Below, piece by piece: positions 33,375 through 43,901 of a stretch of DNA of 64,000 nt. The position numbers were made by a program, and so were the translations under genes. A model generated the notes under the pieces. It did not search any database. It saw only the letters and a program-made list of their open reading frames with translations, and had not been told where the DNA came from. This stretch comes from Nitzschia sp. pyKryTriq1. Lineage: Eukaryota > Bacillariophyta > Bacillariophyceae > Bacillariales > Bacillariaceae. Position 1 is the stretch's first letter. Every line of letters begins with the position of its first letter. The DNA lies in contig OY101115.1 in NCBI GenBank assembly GCA_956465555.1, positions 1,612,001 through 1,676,000 on the forward strand, given 5' to 3'.

Positions 33375-34262
33375 TTACAGTTTCTTAAGCTTTTTGATCA
33401 TGCTCTCAAAATCGACGACGGCGCAGATACCTGGATCTTTCCATTCGAAGATGGTTTCTCCATTTTCTACAACAATGCAGCCTCCCAATTGTGTGAGTAC
33501 ACCAGCATCCAATGCTTGATCGTCAGGAGCAAGCTCTTTCCAGTTCTTCAACGAAATACCGATCATTGATTGGAGTCGCAACGTAGCAAGCTCAAGCGGC
33601 CGTCGCGGCCACGAGCCGACTAGGGGTAACTCATCGAACTTGTTTCTCACCGTGCCATCGTCAGAAATTTCTAAAGCATTGCTCGGCCAACGTTCTTTCT
33701 TTTGCCCTACAGCGAGAGCATCTTCTATCCATGGTTGCGGAGCAAAAGGATTTCCAATGTATCCTCCAATGACTGCAGGTAGTGTCGCCCAGGCACCTAA
33801 GCCCCAAAGCATTCCAAACAGCTTCAGGAACGGGTTGACATCTCGATTCTCGGGAAGCCACCCTCGCTCAACTCCGAACTTCTTCCCTGCTTCGCCAGTG
33901 TTGTCGACAAAGACATCCACCTCCGACATATCTAGATCAACAGTTTCAAGGAGCGCAAGCGCGGCTTCTGGCTGGCAGTTCAAGACCAAGCCAAATTTCG
34001 AAACTCCGCATTCCGATCTCAGAATCGGAAGATAGTAGCGAAGCCTCTGCACGTATTCAATTGCGTTGAAGTCCGCAGCATAAGTTCCAAATATGAAGAG
34101 CGAGCGTCCCGTCGGGTTGTGCAGGTATTCATCGAGCACCCGTTTCTCCCCACCGCCAACTGGGGTCAGAGTAATGCCTGTCGTCGAACGAGGCACCGCG
34201 ACTTGCGAAAAGCAGGAAACGAAAGGCAAAGCCCAACCGAGGGATAAAAGCAACAGTTTCAT
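33375..34262 (-). CDS. AhpC/TSA-like (peroxiredoxin-like PRXL2-type) protein, plastid-targeted
   Basis: Intronless, 295 aa from ATG 34262. A signal peptide ([23 protein letters not shown]) with Phe at the cleavage site predicts plastid import. The body has a thioredoxin-like fold: [24 protein letters not shown], a Cys in [32 protein letters not shown], then the segment [20 protein letters not shown] and [18 protein letters not shown] seen in plastid and cyanobacterial members of the AhpC-TSA_2 type. A classical CxxC is absent, so peroxidase activity is uncertain. Its stop is only 20 bp from the FANCI stop on the opposite strand, so the 3' UTRs almost certainly overlap. Confidence 0.75.
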   Translation of the reverse strand: MKLLLLSLGWALPFVSCFSQVAVPRSTTGITLTPVGGGEKRVLDEYLHNPTGRSLFIFGTYAADFNAIEYVQRLRYYLPILRSECGVSKFGLVLNCQPEAALALLETVDLDMSEVDVFVDNTGEAGKKFGVERGWLPENRDVNPFLKLFGMLWGLGAWATLPAVIGGYIGNPFAPQPWIEDALAVGQKKERWPSNALEISDDGTVRNKFDELPLVGSWPRRPLELATLRLQSMIGISLKNWKELAPDDQALDAGVLTQLGGCIVVENGETIFEWKDPGICAVVDFESMIKKLKKL

Positions 34263-35015
34263 CGTGCCTCTGCTGCCCTGCTTTCTTCTTTCTTCGGTCG
34301 GAGATGAAAGTGCAGTGACAGTCGCACACGGGTTCTAGTTTCTTCTGCCTTTCTACTTCCTCTGTCCTCTACGAGTACAAGTACTGCTTTAGAGAAGAGT
34401 TTGGTTCATGCGGTTCACGTTTCATCATCGTCATTCGTCATCCGTCATCCATCGATCCCGGTCGAAAGATGAAAGATCGTCAATCATCATCATCACCAAA
34501 ATCATCCATCATCGTCAGTCGTCATACTGTGTACCGGTACTGGTACTGTACCGGTACCGGTAGTCGTCAGCGGTCAGCGCAGCCAGCTTCGCGCTTTTTT
34601 AGTTGGGGGAGGGGAAGCAGGTCTCCTTATTTATTGGGCGAAGGGGGAATATCTCATTCTGAAATCCGACTAATCCGACAATTTCTGCGACGTCTTGCCA
34701 TCCACCAGAAGGCAATCTTCGATCCTATCCTCCGACCTCCGCCCGCCGTCGGCCGCCGAGAGCCGACCGACCACCGCACCGAACGAGCGGAACCAACCAA
34801 AAAAACAATACCGTACTACTATGAAAAGGATCTCGGAACCAAACGTCGAACGTCTAATATGAGTACTCGTACGAGTACCAGTACCGGTACGAGTACGATA
34901 CTCATAAAACTACTCGACTACAGTACTTGTCTTAGAGAGCAAGGCAAAGACGCAATTGAAAGGCAAACAGCAACTGGCTTCTACACTCCGATCCCAAGAG
35001 GAAGAATTCAAGGCA
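34263..35015. other. Divergent intergenic region with GTAC palindromes
   Basis: Between the peroxiredoxin-like gene (-) and the La gene (+). Contains a CATCATCGTCATTCGTCATCC-type repeat at 34420-34525, and GTAC clusters at 34530-34565 and 34860-34930 (ACTCGTACGAGTACCAGTAC). The La frame is open upstream of its ATG, but only with TTG-type starts. Confidence 0.6.
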
Positions 35016-36200
35016 ATGTCAGCTTCAGAACCCGAGAAGCCACAAGCTGCCAGTGCACTGACCGATGCAGATCTCAAGGCTGTCGAGTCAGTCAAAGACC
35101 GCCTCAAGTTCTTCTTTTCTGATGCCAACCTTCGACAAGACTTTTTCATTCGAAAGCACCTGTTGAGCGAGAAACCCGACTCTTCGAATGAAATTAGCAT
35201 CGAAGCATTGCTCCGTTTCAATACCATCAAACAGCACACGACTGCCAAGGCAGTGATTGTCACCGCCGCAAAGGGGCTGAGTGATATTTTGACCCTGAAT
35301 GACGACGAGACAGCGATTGGACGGGTTGTACCTTTCACAAAGGAGATGATGGACGGTCACATCCCTAAGTCACTTCACCTAAAAAATCTTCCTCTCAAGA
35401 AGAAGGAAGGGGACGATGATGCAATGCAGTATGCCGTAACAGTGGATGAGGTCCGAGACCGCTTCCAAAAGTACGGAGAAGTTGTCATGGTTAAACTCAA
35501 ATGGAGCACGAATGTAGAGAATAAGATGGAGAGTGAAGACGATGGAAAAAAGCAACACAAAAAGAAATTTCCGACTGGTTGCGCGATGGTCGAATTCGCT
35601 ACTGAGGCAGACCTCCAAAAGGCTGCAGAGGCGACCCTAACAACGAAGGATGGGGAGACGCAAGAACCAAAAGATAAGCTTGTCTTCGGGGAAGAGAAGG
35701 CAGAAGTGCAGGTTATGCTATTGTCTGAAATCAAGAAACATAGCGAATCACCGAATAAAAAGAGGAAAGGAAGGGAAGAAGAGCCAGAAGAGGACATTGA
35801 GGTGAAGACATTTACGTTCGATTGGCAGCCTGGTTGCGTTGTCAAGCTTAAAGGAGTCCCAGTAGACTGTGACCGAGAAGCTCTTCTCGATATGATAGCA
35901 ACAGGAATGGAAATCACGGTGGAAGAAGTAACGGACAAGAAGATCTACGTCGACTACTCTCGCGGAGCAAAGGATGGAGCACTGCGTTTCCCGGTCCACG
36001 GAGACCATATTGCTACCATATGTAAGAACTTGGCTGAAGGGAAACTTGAAATCAAAGGGTCTAAAGTTGAAGGAGCACGAGTCTTGGACGGGGAGGAGGA
36101 AAAGAAATATTGGGAGGATTTTATCGCGTTCAAAAACAAACAAATTCAGCAAAGAGTCGACGAAAAACGTTCGAAGAAGAAGAAGCAAAAGCGACACTAG
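35016..36200 (+). CDS. La-type RNA-binding protein (genuine La or LARP7-like)
   Basis: Intronless, 394 aa from ATG 35016 (MSASEPEKPQ). The La motif is clear at ~20-105: VKDRLKFFFSDANLRQDFFI, then ISIEALLRFNTIKQHT. RRM1 follows with SLHLKNLPL and, after a Lys-rich insert, CAMVEFATEADL. A nuclear-localisation-like NKKRKGREEEPEED linker leads to a second RRM of the xRRM type (VVKLKGVPVDCDREALLDM ... KIYVDYSRG ... ALRF) and a strongly basic end (KRSKKKKQKRH). These proteins bind 3' oligo-U of RNA polymerase III transcripts. Genuine La and LARP7 share this layout, so I leave the choice open. Confidence 0.9.
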   Translation: MSASEPEKPQAASALTDADLKAVESVKDRLKFFFSDANLRQDFFIRKHLLSEKPDSSNEISIEALLRFNTIKQHTTAKAVIVTAAKGLSDILTLNDDETAIGRVVPFTKEMMDGHIPKSLHLKNLPLKKKEGDDDAMQYAVTVDEVRDRFQKYGEVVMVKLKWSTNVENKMESEDDGKKQHKKKFPTGCAMVEFATEADLQKAAEATLTTKDGETQEPKDKLVFGEEKAEVQVMLLSEIKKHSESPNKKRKGREEEPEEDIEVKTFTFDWQPGCVVKLKGVPVDCDREALLDMIATGMEITVEEVTDKKIYVDYSRGAKDGALRFPVHGDHIATICKNLAEGKLEIKGSKVEGARVLDGEEEKKYWEDFIAFKNKQIQQRVDEKRSKKKKQKRH

Positions 36201-37548
36201 TAGAAATTGGAATAAAACTTGTGGTTTCCTTCTGTATGCATTCTTGCTGCTGTTGCAAGAACTATAATCTTGCCTTTGTATCAGGTCTACTCTAGGCCCT
36301 TGGTAGACCATGCTGTTGGCTGCTGCAGCTACTTCTTCGACTAAAGTGAAACTCAACACAAACACTTTCTTCCAGCCATTTGTACGTGCTCGTAGCCTTG
36401 CCAAGCGGTAAGGCCCCGCGCCGGTAGTGTCTTGGGTCCAAACTAGTACTTCGTCGCAGTACCTTGCAGGGAACTTCAACTTACTCTTTCTCATCTTCTC
36501 CCTTTTTTCCATCCACGTAGACCAGAGGCAAAAGTGCATTGCTATTCTCACTCGTCTAGTACTTCGTAGGAACCCCATCGGCTCCTGGCTAAACAATATC
36601 CAGCTATTTGATTGGGAACCAGACTGCCTAGTATCATTCACAGCTACTATGGGGAGTTGTCATGGACGAGGGTTTACCGTTTACCAGAAACATCTACGGT
36701 AATGACTGTCTGTACTGTACGATAGCCGATAGTGTACTAATAGCCAGGCCTTAAATCGAATCGATGTGGTCATATTAGTCAGAGTAGCAGCGGTCGGGTC
36801 ATTTCGAGAATGACTGTTACCGATCGCTTGTTGCTGATCGTAAAACTTTTATAACTTTCATGTTACTACACTCTTTGGCTAGATTTATTCGGTTTATTAC
36901 GACCCATTAGTCTATTCAGCTATACAGAGCAATTGTATATCGGTGGAACATATCTCGTTGAGAGATCACCGGTCGTTTTTAGTCAACATTTGACAAAACT
37001 AGGATAAGGGAATTCGTTCGCTTGCGGCTACTCTCGTTTCTTTGCGATCGCTGCGACGTTACAGAGATCATACCGGTACCTGGTACCGGTATCTTTTCAT
37101 GGTATGTGTCAAGAAAGCTTCCGCGCGTCAAACGCGCGTCCGTAGAGTACAGAGTGGTTTTACGTTACAGGTACCTCCTGGTACACTACTACTGCAACGT
37201 TGTGTGGGAGGTTTAGCGCTATTACTGTACCGTTCATTTGTGATTTAGGGCTAATACTGTACTGTACCACCCTTGGTGACACGCCTTCGCTCCTCGTGGA
37301 AGCAGCGCTCCGCGGCTCTCCCCTTTGGCCCAAAAGTCCTCGCCTTTATGCAATTCAATTATAGCGTTTGGAAAACTTTGTCGTTTTTGCTCGACCAGAC
37401 ATTATTTCATCAGACCTACACCCTCCTGGTGGCACTGTAGTCTACGAAGTAGTCTAGTTGCCTGAGCAATATCACTCCACCTGCATTCATTCCTTTTTTA
37501 ACGGGACCTCGACATTCGACCTATCACGAGGAAAATTTCTGGCAGGAA
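36201..37548. other. Intergenic region, no gene seen
   Basis: Between La and the next + gene. The minus-strand open frame 35748-36641 is half shadow of La and has no likeness to a family. GTAC palindromes occur at 37068-37095 and 37165-37260. Otherwise mixed sequence. Confidence 0.55.
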
Positions 37549-38427
37549 ATGATAGGAGCTTGGTCGGCTAGCCTTGGCTGCTTGCTGTCGGTAGCATTTT
37601 TGGCCCCAGATGGAGGTGCTTTCCAGCTACGCCCAAAATCGAGGTTTCCCACAGTCGAATTTGGTGTACCACCAGCTACGGCCACGGATGATATGTCAAG
37701 CGAGAGTGCCTCCGAAGAGAGCGACACAACAGAGGAACATTCCAAATCGGAGCAACTCAGGTTTGTCGGTAGAATAAGCACGATTTCAAGCGCCCTACCG
37801 TACAATTCAAGAGACGAAGTTGTGTCATTTTTCAAGTGTCCCGCAAATCGCAACCTTTTTATCACAGCGGGTGGGAAGAGGGAATGTAAAATGATACCCA
37901 TGACATTGGAACTATTACAACGATGGACTAATATCTGTCAGCAGGAAGGCAAGTTGCTGCCAGACGAAACTGATGAAGTCTTCACAGTCAAGACTGGCGG
38001 AGTGCATTTTCCCGGGCTTACGCTTGAAACTTCGGCCACGATGGGCATTAAGCTCAATGAAGAGGCACTTGGCCCAATTTATGAAGTGACTCTTATTGGG
38101 GATGAGCGCAAAGTCAAGGGGCTTCCTCCCGTGGTGTACCTTTTCAACAAACTGACAGGGGGAGGCAGTGGCAGCGGAACCTCGAATAATCTATCCACTA
38201 CAAAAATATTTTGCGATTTTGGGCAAGAAGAAGCAAGTGTGATTTTCAAGACGAACACTACACTCATTATTACAGTAAGATTTCCCTCGATCTTGATGAA
38301 GATTTTACCGTCCAACAAAGAAAAGGCCGAAGAACAAGGAAGTCAAGCGATTACCAAAGCTGTGTCCAAAGACGTGGAGGCTTCAATGGTTGCGTTTGAA
38401 GAAGCCTATCGAAGATCATTGACATGA
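37549..38427 (+). CDS. Plastid-targeted protein, possibly DUF1997-like
   Basis: Intronless, 292 aa from ATG 37549. The signal peptide (SASLGCLLSVAFLAPDGGAF|QLRPK) has the Phe-containing plastid import site. A Ser/Glu-rich spacer (~45-68) precedes a compact domain: a strand-rich stretch (LRFVGRISTISSALPYNSRD), FFKCPANRNLF, VKTGGVHFPGLTLE, PIYEVTLIGDERKVKGLPP and a final amphipathic helix (DVEASMVAFEEAYRRSL). The strand order and the closing helix recall DUF1997 proteins of plastids and cyanobacteria, but similarity is weak by eye. The function is not known. Confidence 0.7.
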   Translation: MIGAWSASLGCLLSVAFLAPDGGAFQLRPKSRFPTVEFGVPPATATDDMSSESASEESDTTEEHSKSEQLRFVGRISTISSALPYNSRDEVVSFFKCPANRNLFITAGGKRECKMIPMTLELLQRWTNICQQEGKLLPDETDEVFTVKTGGVHFPGLTLETSATMGIKLNEEALGPIYEVTLIGDERKVKGLPPVVYLFNKLTGGGSGSGTSNNLSTTKIFCDFGQEEASVIFKTNTTLIITVRFPSILMKILPSNKEKAEEQGSQAITKAVSKDVEASMVAFEEAYRRSLT

Positions 38428-38789
38428 AAGCGGCTGAAAGCAATGCGTGTACCACGAATGGACCCAGGGTAATGCTCAGATTGGAGAAGCCAATCAAACG
38501 AATGAACCGCTTTAGATCGTCACCGGATCTTTGAACGCTCACAATCTGTTGGTCTTGCAGGCTGATAATCCGGCATACCTTCCAGCAAAGGCAAATGTCC
38601 AAAGTATTTCCAGACAAGCTCTATTCTTCTACATACGTAACATAAACCACTTCTTTTTTATTTTCTGCTAAGTTTTTCTCTCGCAGGCAAAAAGAAGAAA
38701 ATACGTACCAGTACTTATACCCAGCCTTGCCCACATCCTACAGCGTCGTTTTAGGTACTATTAGCTCTCTAGCCCATATAATACGCTTC
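38428..38789. other. Convergent 3' intergenic region
   Basis: Lies between two convergent genes. A T-rich tract (CTTCTTTTTTATTTTCTGC near 38650) and one GTACCAGTAC string (~38706). No gene seen. Confidence 0.55.
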
Positions 38790-39543
38790 TCAGAGTTCGC
38801 GTGCCGATGGCAGCTCAATCTCCGCGAGCCAAGTATCTAGAGCTGCTTCGACTTTTGGAAATTCTGCGGAGGCCGATTCTGCGCCCTTCTTTTTCAAAAC
38901 CTTCTGCAGATTCTCCACTTCTGCAGCGAAAGCTTTGTATTTCTGAATGATAAAACCAATTTAGAATTTGAATTTCTGACTAAGCTCTTCCCCGGGGTTG
39001 TACGTACCTTCACTGCAGGGAGACTGTACCAAAAAAAGGACAGCAAGGGAAGAGTTGTTGGATAATGCACTCATTCTTTTAAAAAAGCAACGAGATATTG
39101 TCGAGAGACAAAACTTACCTATCCGGCGCTGTGGTCGAACTCCTTCGAAACGCATTGGACAAAAGGTATCCTGCAGCAGTCAGGTCCTTCCAAGAGCCGG
39201 CGTCTTCGGCAGCAAAATATGCTTTGGCGTCCTTGGAGTTACCAGCGGCCAGCCCTTCTTCTGCCACCAGCAACCCCTTGATGGCTTCCTTGACACGTTC
39301 ATTGTAACGTTGCTTGGCAGAAAGCAAATATGCACCACCGGCTGTCGCACCACCAGATCCATTTGCCGGCTCCAAAAAAGAGAAAAATACCATTGCAGCG
39401 GGTGCTACAGCGACATCGTTCATGAAGTCCCGCCTTGATGCCTCCAGCGTCCAAGCACCTCGCGTGGTCTCGACGGCTTTGAACGAAAAGCCAGCAGTCA
39501 GTGCCAACGAGTAAAGGTAGGCACAAGTCTTAAGAAGCTTCAT
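38790..39543 (-). CDS. Thylakoid-lumen protein, PsbQ/Psb31-like, with a 16-nt microexon
   Basis: Model: exons 39543-39119, 39023-39008 (16 nt), 38942-38790; 197 aa with phases 2 and 0. The presequence is tripartite: signal peptide (MKLLKTCAYLYSLALTAGF|SF), a plastid transit part, then a twin-arginine lumen signal (ASRRDFMNDVAVAPAAMVFF) ending near EPANGSGG. The mature part is helical: SAKQRYNERVKEAIKGLLV, DAGSWKDLTAAGYLLSNAF, KYKAFAAEVENLQKVLKKKG and FPKVEAALDTWLAEIELP. This four-helix pattern and Tat delivery resemble extrinsic photosystem II proteins of the PsbQ'/Psb31 kind in diatoms. The exact family is inferred, while lumen targeting is well supported. Confidence 0.72.
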
Positions 39544-40208
39544 TGTGAAATTTATAATCGGTTGGCAATGGCGGTGATAGTACTTGCTTTCTTCTCTACG
39601 AAAACTAGAAATGCTACCGGTACCGATGTTTGGGACACAAGACACAACGAGAACCGACAACCATCACGAAGAATCACCAGACGAAGAGAAAAGAGAGGTT
39701 CAAAGCTCAAAGATCCTTCTGATTCTTGAAGAGGTCAAAAGGTGGAAAGATATTTCACAAATGAGGGGCGCGCGATGGCAATCGGAATGTGCGCGCTGGC
39801 GAATGAAAATCCCCTAAATATTTTTTAAAACCTGATCACAGACATACCGTACCGGTACTGGTACGGTGTACGGTACAAGTACCTGGTACCTACCCGGTAC
39901 CCAGCTACCGGTACCTGGTACAGTACGAGTATTGCACCAGTACTGGGTACCTGGTACTTGTACCCGGCGTTTCAGTCTGCTCTGTTCTTGTGAAACAATG
40001 TTGATATACATTCTTGAAGATCTCAGAATATTTCCCAGCGTGGGCAGGGTTTTGAACCCATCAACGGCCACTTTGATAGAACCGTTTTCGTCTACTTGTG
40101 GGGTTGTAGTTTCGATCAAACAGCGTGCTTTCTGCTGTCCCCGCCTCGACGCCGACAACAACGCCGCTGCTTACCACAAAGTCTCTCATTTCCATCAAAT
40201 ATTCCCTC
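39544..40208. other. Divergent intergenic region with a dense GTAC cluster
   Basis: Between the lumenal-protein gene (-) and a small + gene. At 39845-39965 almost every GTAC is flanked to form GGTACC, CCGGTACC or AGTACT, about 120 bp of near-continuous palindromes. No other feature seen. Confidence 0.65.
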
Positions 40209-40697
40209 ATGTCCAATCCTCTTGAAGTAAACGAAGAAGTACCTGCTCCAATGAACATTGCCACAATCTCCGCTGGTTTCGAGAAGGGTGACTTCCTTGT
40301 CCGAGAGGAGCAAGGCAACCGTGTCTACTTTGATTTCTTTGAAGAGGTATGTTGAGTTCTCGAAGAGGGTCAGGGTCATGGCTGATTTTCGTTTCCCGTC
40401 GTACGTTCTATTGACTCACCATTACCCCCATGTTGAATTACTATCCATGATCGACAGGCGTTCAACTATATCTCTAACAAGGGATACGCCCGCATGTCTC
40501 GAGAAGATGAGAAGCACTGGGTTGACCTCATGAATGTCATTCACGACAGTGTCAAGGGAGGAATGAAATACAACACTGGAACTCTATTAATGGTCTTGTC
40601 CCGACCAGTCACTTCTGACGGTGTCCCGGCGGAAAAGAAGGAAGCAGCCAAGGTAAAGACCCCGGCCAAGGTTGACAGCAAGACTTTGAACCCTTAA
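40209..40697 (+). CDS. Small unknown protein (125 aa)
   Basis: Model: exon 1 40209-40346, intron of 111 nt (GTATGT...GACAG), exon 2 40458-40697, phase 0; 125 aa. The product starts MSNPLEVNEEVPAPMN and has a conserved-looking core: TISAGFEKGDFLVREEQGN, VYFDFFEEAFNYISNKGYAR, WVDLMNVIHDSVKGGMKYN and GTLLMVLSRP, then a Lys/Ala/Pro tail. No TM segment. The frame is open upstream of the ATG (GTG-led), so an N-terminal extension is possible. I do not recognise the family; the intron and codon pattern support a real gene. Confidence 0.65.
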
Positions 40698-41006
40698 TTT
40701 GTTTTTCTGACTCATGACGAATTGAATCTGTCGAGGTAGATGACTCCGTCTGAATAATCACTGTGCTGGATGGCGTAGTGATGTACCGGTATGTTCAAAT
40801 GGTGGGAACTGGTGATCTAGAGAGCGCAATATCTGTTTGCCGCTGAATAATTATTTAAAATTCGCAACATTTGGTTAAAATAAAAGCCTTGCCTGTCGGT
40901 TTGGACTGAGATTCCTCTTGCAAGGACAGCTTCGGCGTCGTCGTTTCTAGAGGTTGACGACTTTAGAATCAGCATTAGAATATGGGGCGATACCATTGTA
41001 GTAAAT
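40698..41006. other. Convergent 3' intergenic region
   Basis: 309 bp between the stop codons of two convergent genes. A single ACCGGTA and AT-rich stretches near 40845-40885; nothing else seen. Confidence 0.5.
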
Positions 41007-43142
41007 TTATTGCATAGATTTCGTGTTCTTGGCACCCGAGGCTTTCCAAGCCTGCATGTCCCTAATGTTTTTGGTGATATCACGAATTCTCTTGAGAAGG
41101 GTAACATTCAAGGGACCACGCTTAGATGGTTGGAGTTGGTGGGATGTGCTCTCTGCGTATTCAATCGAACTAGCAATCAATTCCGCAAAAGAGTCGAGGC
41201 GCTGTCCAAGAACGGAAAACAAGGTCAGTTTCTGAAGTGTAATATATTGGATCATACGAGCTTCCCGACGAACTCAACACTACGAAGTACTCACATCTAT
41301 CGACGAACCAAACTCTCTGATGATGAGGTCTTTCCTCAGATTGTCGGAGTTCAAGTTGAGGCAATAGGCAAGCACCCTTAGATTCCGAGATTTCTCGTCA
41401 TGAGAAAAGGCAGCTTCTGTCTTGACTCGTTCCCTCAAAAGTGTCAAGAGAAGAAGCAGTTGTTCGGGTGCCGACTTGGGAGTGATCGGTTTTAACGACG
41501 ACCCTTTCTCTAATTCTTGTGCCAGTTCTTCTCGGAGAGCGTTTTGACTTTTGAGGTTCTTTGGATCAAACGTCTCGACTCGCTGGCCCTCGTCAGTTGT
41601 GTCCACCGTCCACAGTTTTTCGATAGTGTCCTCGTCGAGGGTCGATTCCGCGTTACTTAATGTATTTTCGAGCTCGGTGACCTTCTTGACACTGTCGACT
41701 AATTGTTCTACTTTCTTTTCTTGTTGACGGATCGAGTCGTTTAAATAGTCAAGAAGAGAATCATTGAGCTCCCCAGCCTCGTCGCTCGTTTCATCACTGC
41801 TCCGAGCCATTGTAGCAAGTGCAATATCCAGCCCTTCAATGCCTTCACCGACTAGTTTGTCCAGCAGCATTGTTGCGGTGTCACGGGCCAACCGTCGAAC
41901 TTCTGCGATTCGAAAACCATCTAAAAATGACCGCACCTTTGACACCTGCCGGTAGTGACCTCCACCGCGATCCTTGTCATCGCCAGCAATGCCATCGTAT
42001 CCTACTGCTCTCAACTCAAACTCGCGCATAACCTCTGCAAGAACCGATCCACGTCCTGTGCGCAGGCTTTTCGAGGCCTTGGTGAGCATATCTGTTGGGA
42101 CTACAGCCGGGTCGAATCCGATAAACCCTTCCGGGGACGAGAACGCCGAAGATGGACGTCGAACGACACCACCCATTAACGACGACAACTCATCGTCGTC
42201 ATCTTGTTGAAATCCCGGTGCCCCTGAAATGGCCAAAAGAGTATGTACTAGTTCTGAAACTTCCGCCTTGGCCGCCTCCAGTTCACTTGCAGTGGGCGTC
42301 TCTTTCCCTCTCTTTTGGGGGTTGTTCGTGTCCCATGGAGCATTGATTGGATCGGCCGAGCCACCAGAAATCATGGGATCCTTCTGCGCCGCCTGTCCGG
42401 GCTGAGCTGCGGCGATGCCAGTCAGATCATTGTGGTCGGTGGTAGAATATATGGTGACAACGCGTTCTCCATTTTCGTCGGGTTCTATCGGCGGAGGTGG
42501 AGGAGCTGTTAATTTTGCCTGCGAGCTCATAGCCGGTGTTTGTCGTTTTTCAGAATCGCCTTGACCGGAAAAGTTCGATTTTTCGCCAATACCAATACTA
42601 ACACTAGTAGTATTGGCACTATTGGCGCGAGAATGGTAGTAGAATACCGCATCGTCGTCGGCGGCGTCATCCTCGTCGTTGCTTTCACTTTCGACAATTT
42701 CGAATCGTTCGCGGTCGTCCTCACCCCCTTTGTCTACACGCTCCCTTCTTCTTTCCAGTCGTTCGCGTTCCTTCTCAGCTTGAGCTTTGGCGTGATCTCG
42801 CAATCGCTGGAGCAACGTGGCCTTTGTTCCTCGAGAGTCCAAAGAAAACTGCACACAGAGGTCGGCGAGTTGGGCCGTGGGTGTAACACGAAGCAATTCC
42901 TCGTCGCTCATTTCGGAGTCGTCATCACCATCGTCATTCTGAGGTGTTAAGCTGGTGGGGGGAGGATTGTGGGTGCTGGACACAAATCTTGTAGATGTTG
43001 ACGCAGCGGAGGGGTTGCGCGGGGTGACAAACGCAGGCGAAACGAACGTGAAGGCATCCACCACGTCGGGAAATCGCAGTTGGGTCGCCGCCAAACCGGC
43101 ACAGATTACGGCGCCCATAGTTGTACAGCAATGAGATCTCAT
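41007..43142 (-). CDS. SAP-domain plastid protein, unknown function
   Basis: Model: exon 1 43142-41295, intron of 93 nt (GTGAGT...GACAG), exon 2 41201-41007; 680 aa, phase 0. The presequence holds a hydrophobic stretch (MGAVICAGLAATQL) and ASAFAP-like sites (VVDAFTF, SPAFVTP), so plastid import is likely. A SAP-type helix-extended-loop-helix lies at ~80-115 (LLRVTPTAQLADLCVQFSLD then KATLLQRLRDHA), followed by a charged ~100-residue linker with Asp runs. The second half is helical: DMLTKASKSLRTGRGSVLAE, FELRAVGYDGIAG, RSFLDGFRIAEVRRLARDTA, and a coiled-coil end. SAP domains bind nucleic acid; plant pTAC3 is a SAP protein of the plastid transcription complex, but homology outside SAP is not shown. 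Confidence 0.78.
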
Positions 43143-43446
43143 TGCACAGGAATTCAGTTTTTTCTCACGATAGATGAAGGAAGCAACGAATCATTCTAAA
43201 TCCGTTAAGAGGGACGAAGGACGAAAGACTCTCAAAGGATATTTTTCCTCTTCGACAGACTTTTTGATGGGGGTGATAGTTTTACTGGGGGGCAGGGGGC
43301 GAAGAATTTTATTGTCGCTCCGTGTGTCTCGTCGTGTGTCGTGTGCAAGGACGGAGGGGCGTGTGGCAGAGCGCGCGGGCGTGGCACGCGGACAGACTGT
43401 CGACAGGTTCGACTAAAAGTGTCGGTTGGGACTGTACAAGTACAGT

Positions 43447-43680
43447 GGCGCAGGTGCCAACAAAACCTCAACTCTCTCGGACAGTGTAGACCGATGGTAC
43501 AGTACTGGTAGTGAAATAATTCGTTGGCCTATGCCCCTGATCGATTTCGATTTGCGTAGCACGATCGTCCTCTCTCGGGGATACCCTTGGGTACATCTCC
43601 TTGCCTCGTTCTCATCAAGGTGTAAAGGGATGGAGGCGGGTTTTTAAAGCTAATTAAACTAGAAATCCGAAGTTGCGATA
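43447..43680 (+). repeat. Dispersed repeat copy B (shared with 16588-16836)
   Basis: Same ~235-bp block as the 16.6 kb copy, with scattered substitutions and a 5-6 bp loss near its right end (GTTGCGATATC against GTTGGGATTTGCGATACC). It directly precedes copia-type gag debris in the same orientation, supporting an LTR or leader origin. Confidence 0.75.
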
Positions 43681-43901
43681 TCGGTCGTGGCCTCATCACT
43701 GCCTTGAAAGATACGGCATTCACGATGGTCACCACTGAAACCGAAGATGACCCATTCAAAGGATGGAACATTTTGCTTAAAGAGTACGAAGAGGAAACAG
43801 AAGACGATCTCACCGACCTACAAGAAGAACTGGTGAATCTCAAAATGGGAAAAACCGAAAAGCCAACAAACTTTCTAAATAAAGTGAAACTCGAGATATA
43901 G
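43681..43901 (+). pseudogene. Copia-type gag fragment (UBN2-like)
   Basis: The frame open to the stop at 43901 reads FKGWNILLKEYEEETEDDLT then LQEELVNLKMGKTEKP and FLNKVKLEI*. This matches the gag-polypeptide/UBN2 segment of Ty1/copia elements (AWxxLxxEY ... DLxxLxxExxxxKM ... FLNRVxxI). There is no upstream gag start, and neither protease, integrase nor RT follows, so it is a relic. It lies immediately downstream of the dispersed repeat. Confidence 0.7.

Noticed and set aside
35748-36641. 297-codon open frame on the minus strand over the La gene end
   Set aside because: Half of it is antisense to well-supported La coding sequence; the rest lacks any domain or targeting signal. Treated as a shadow.
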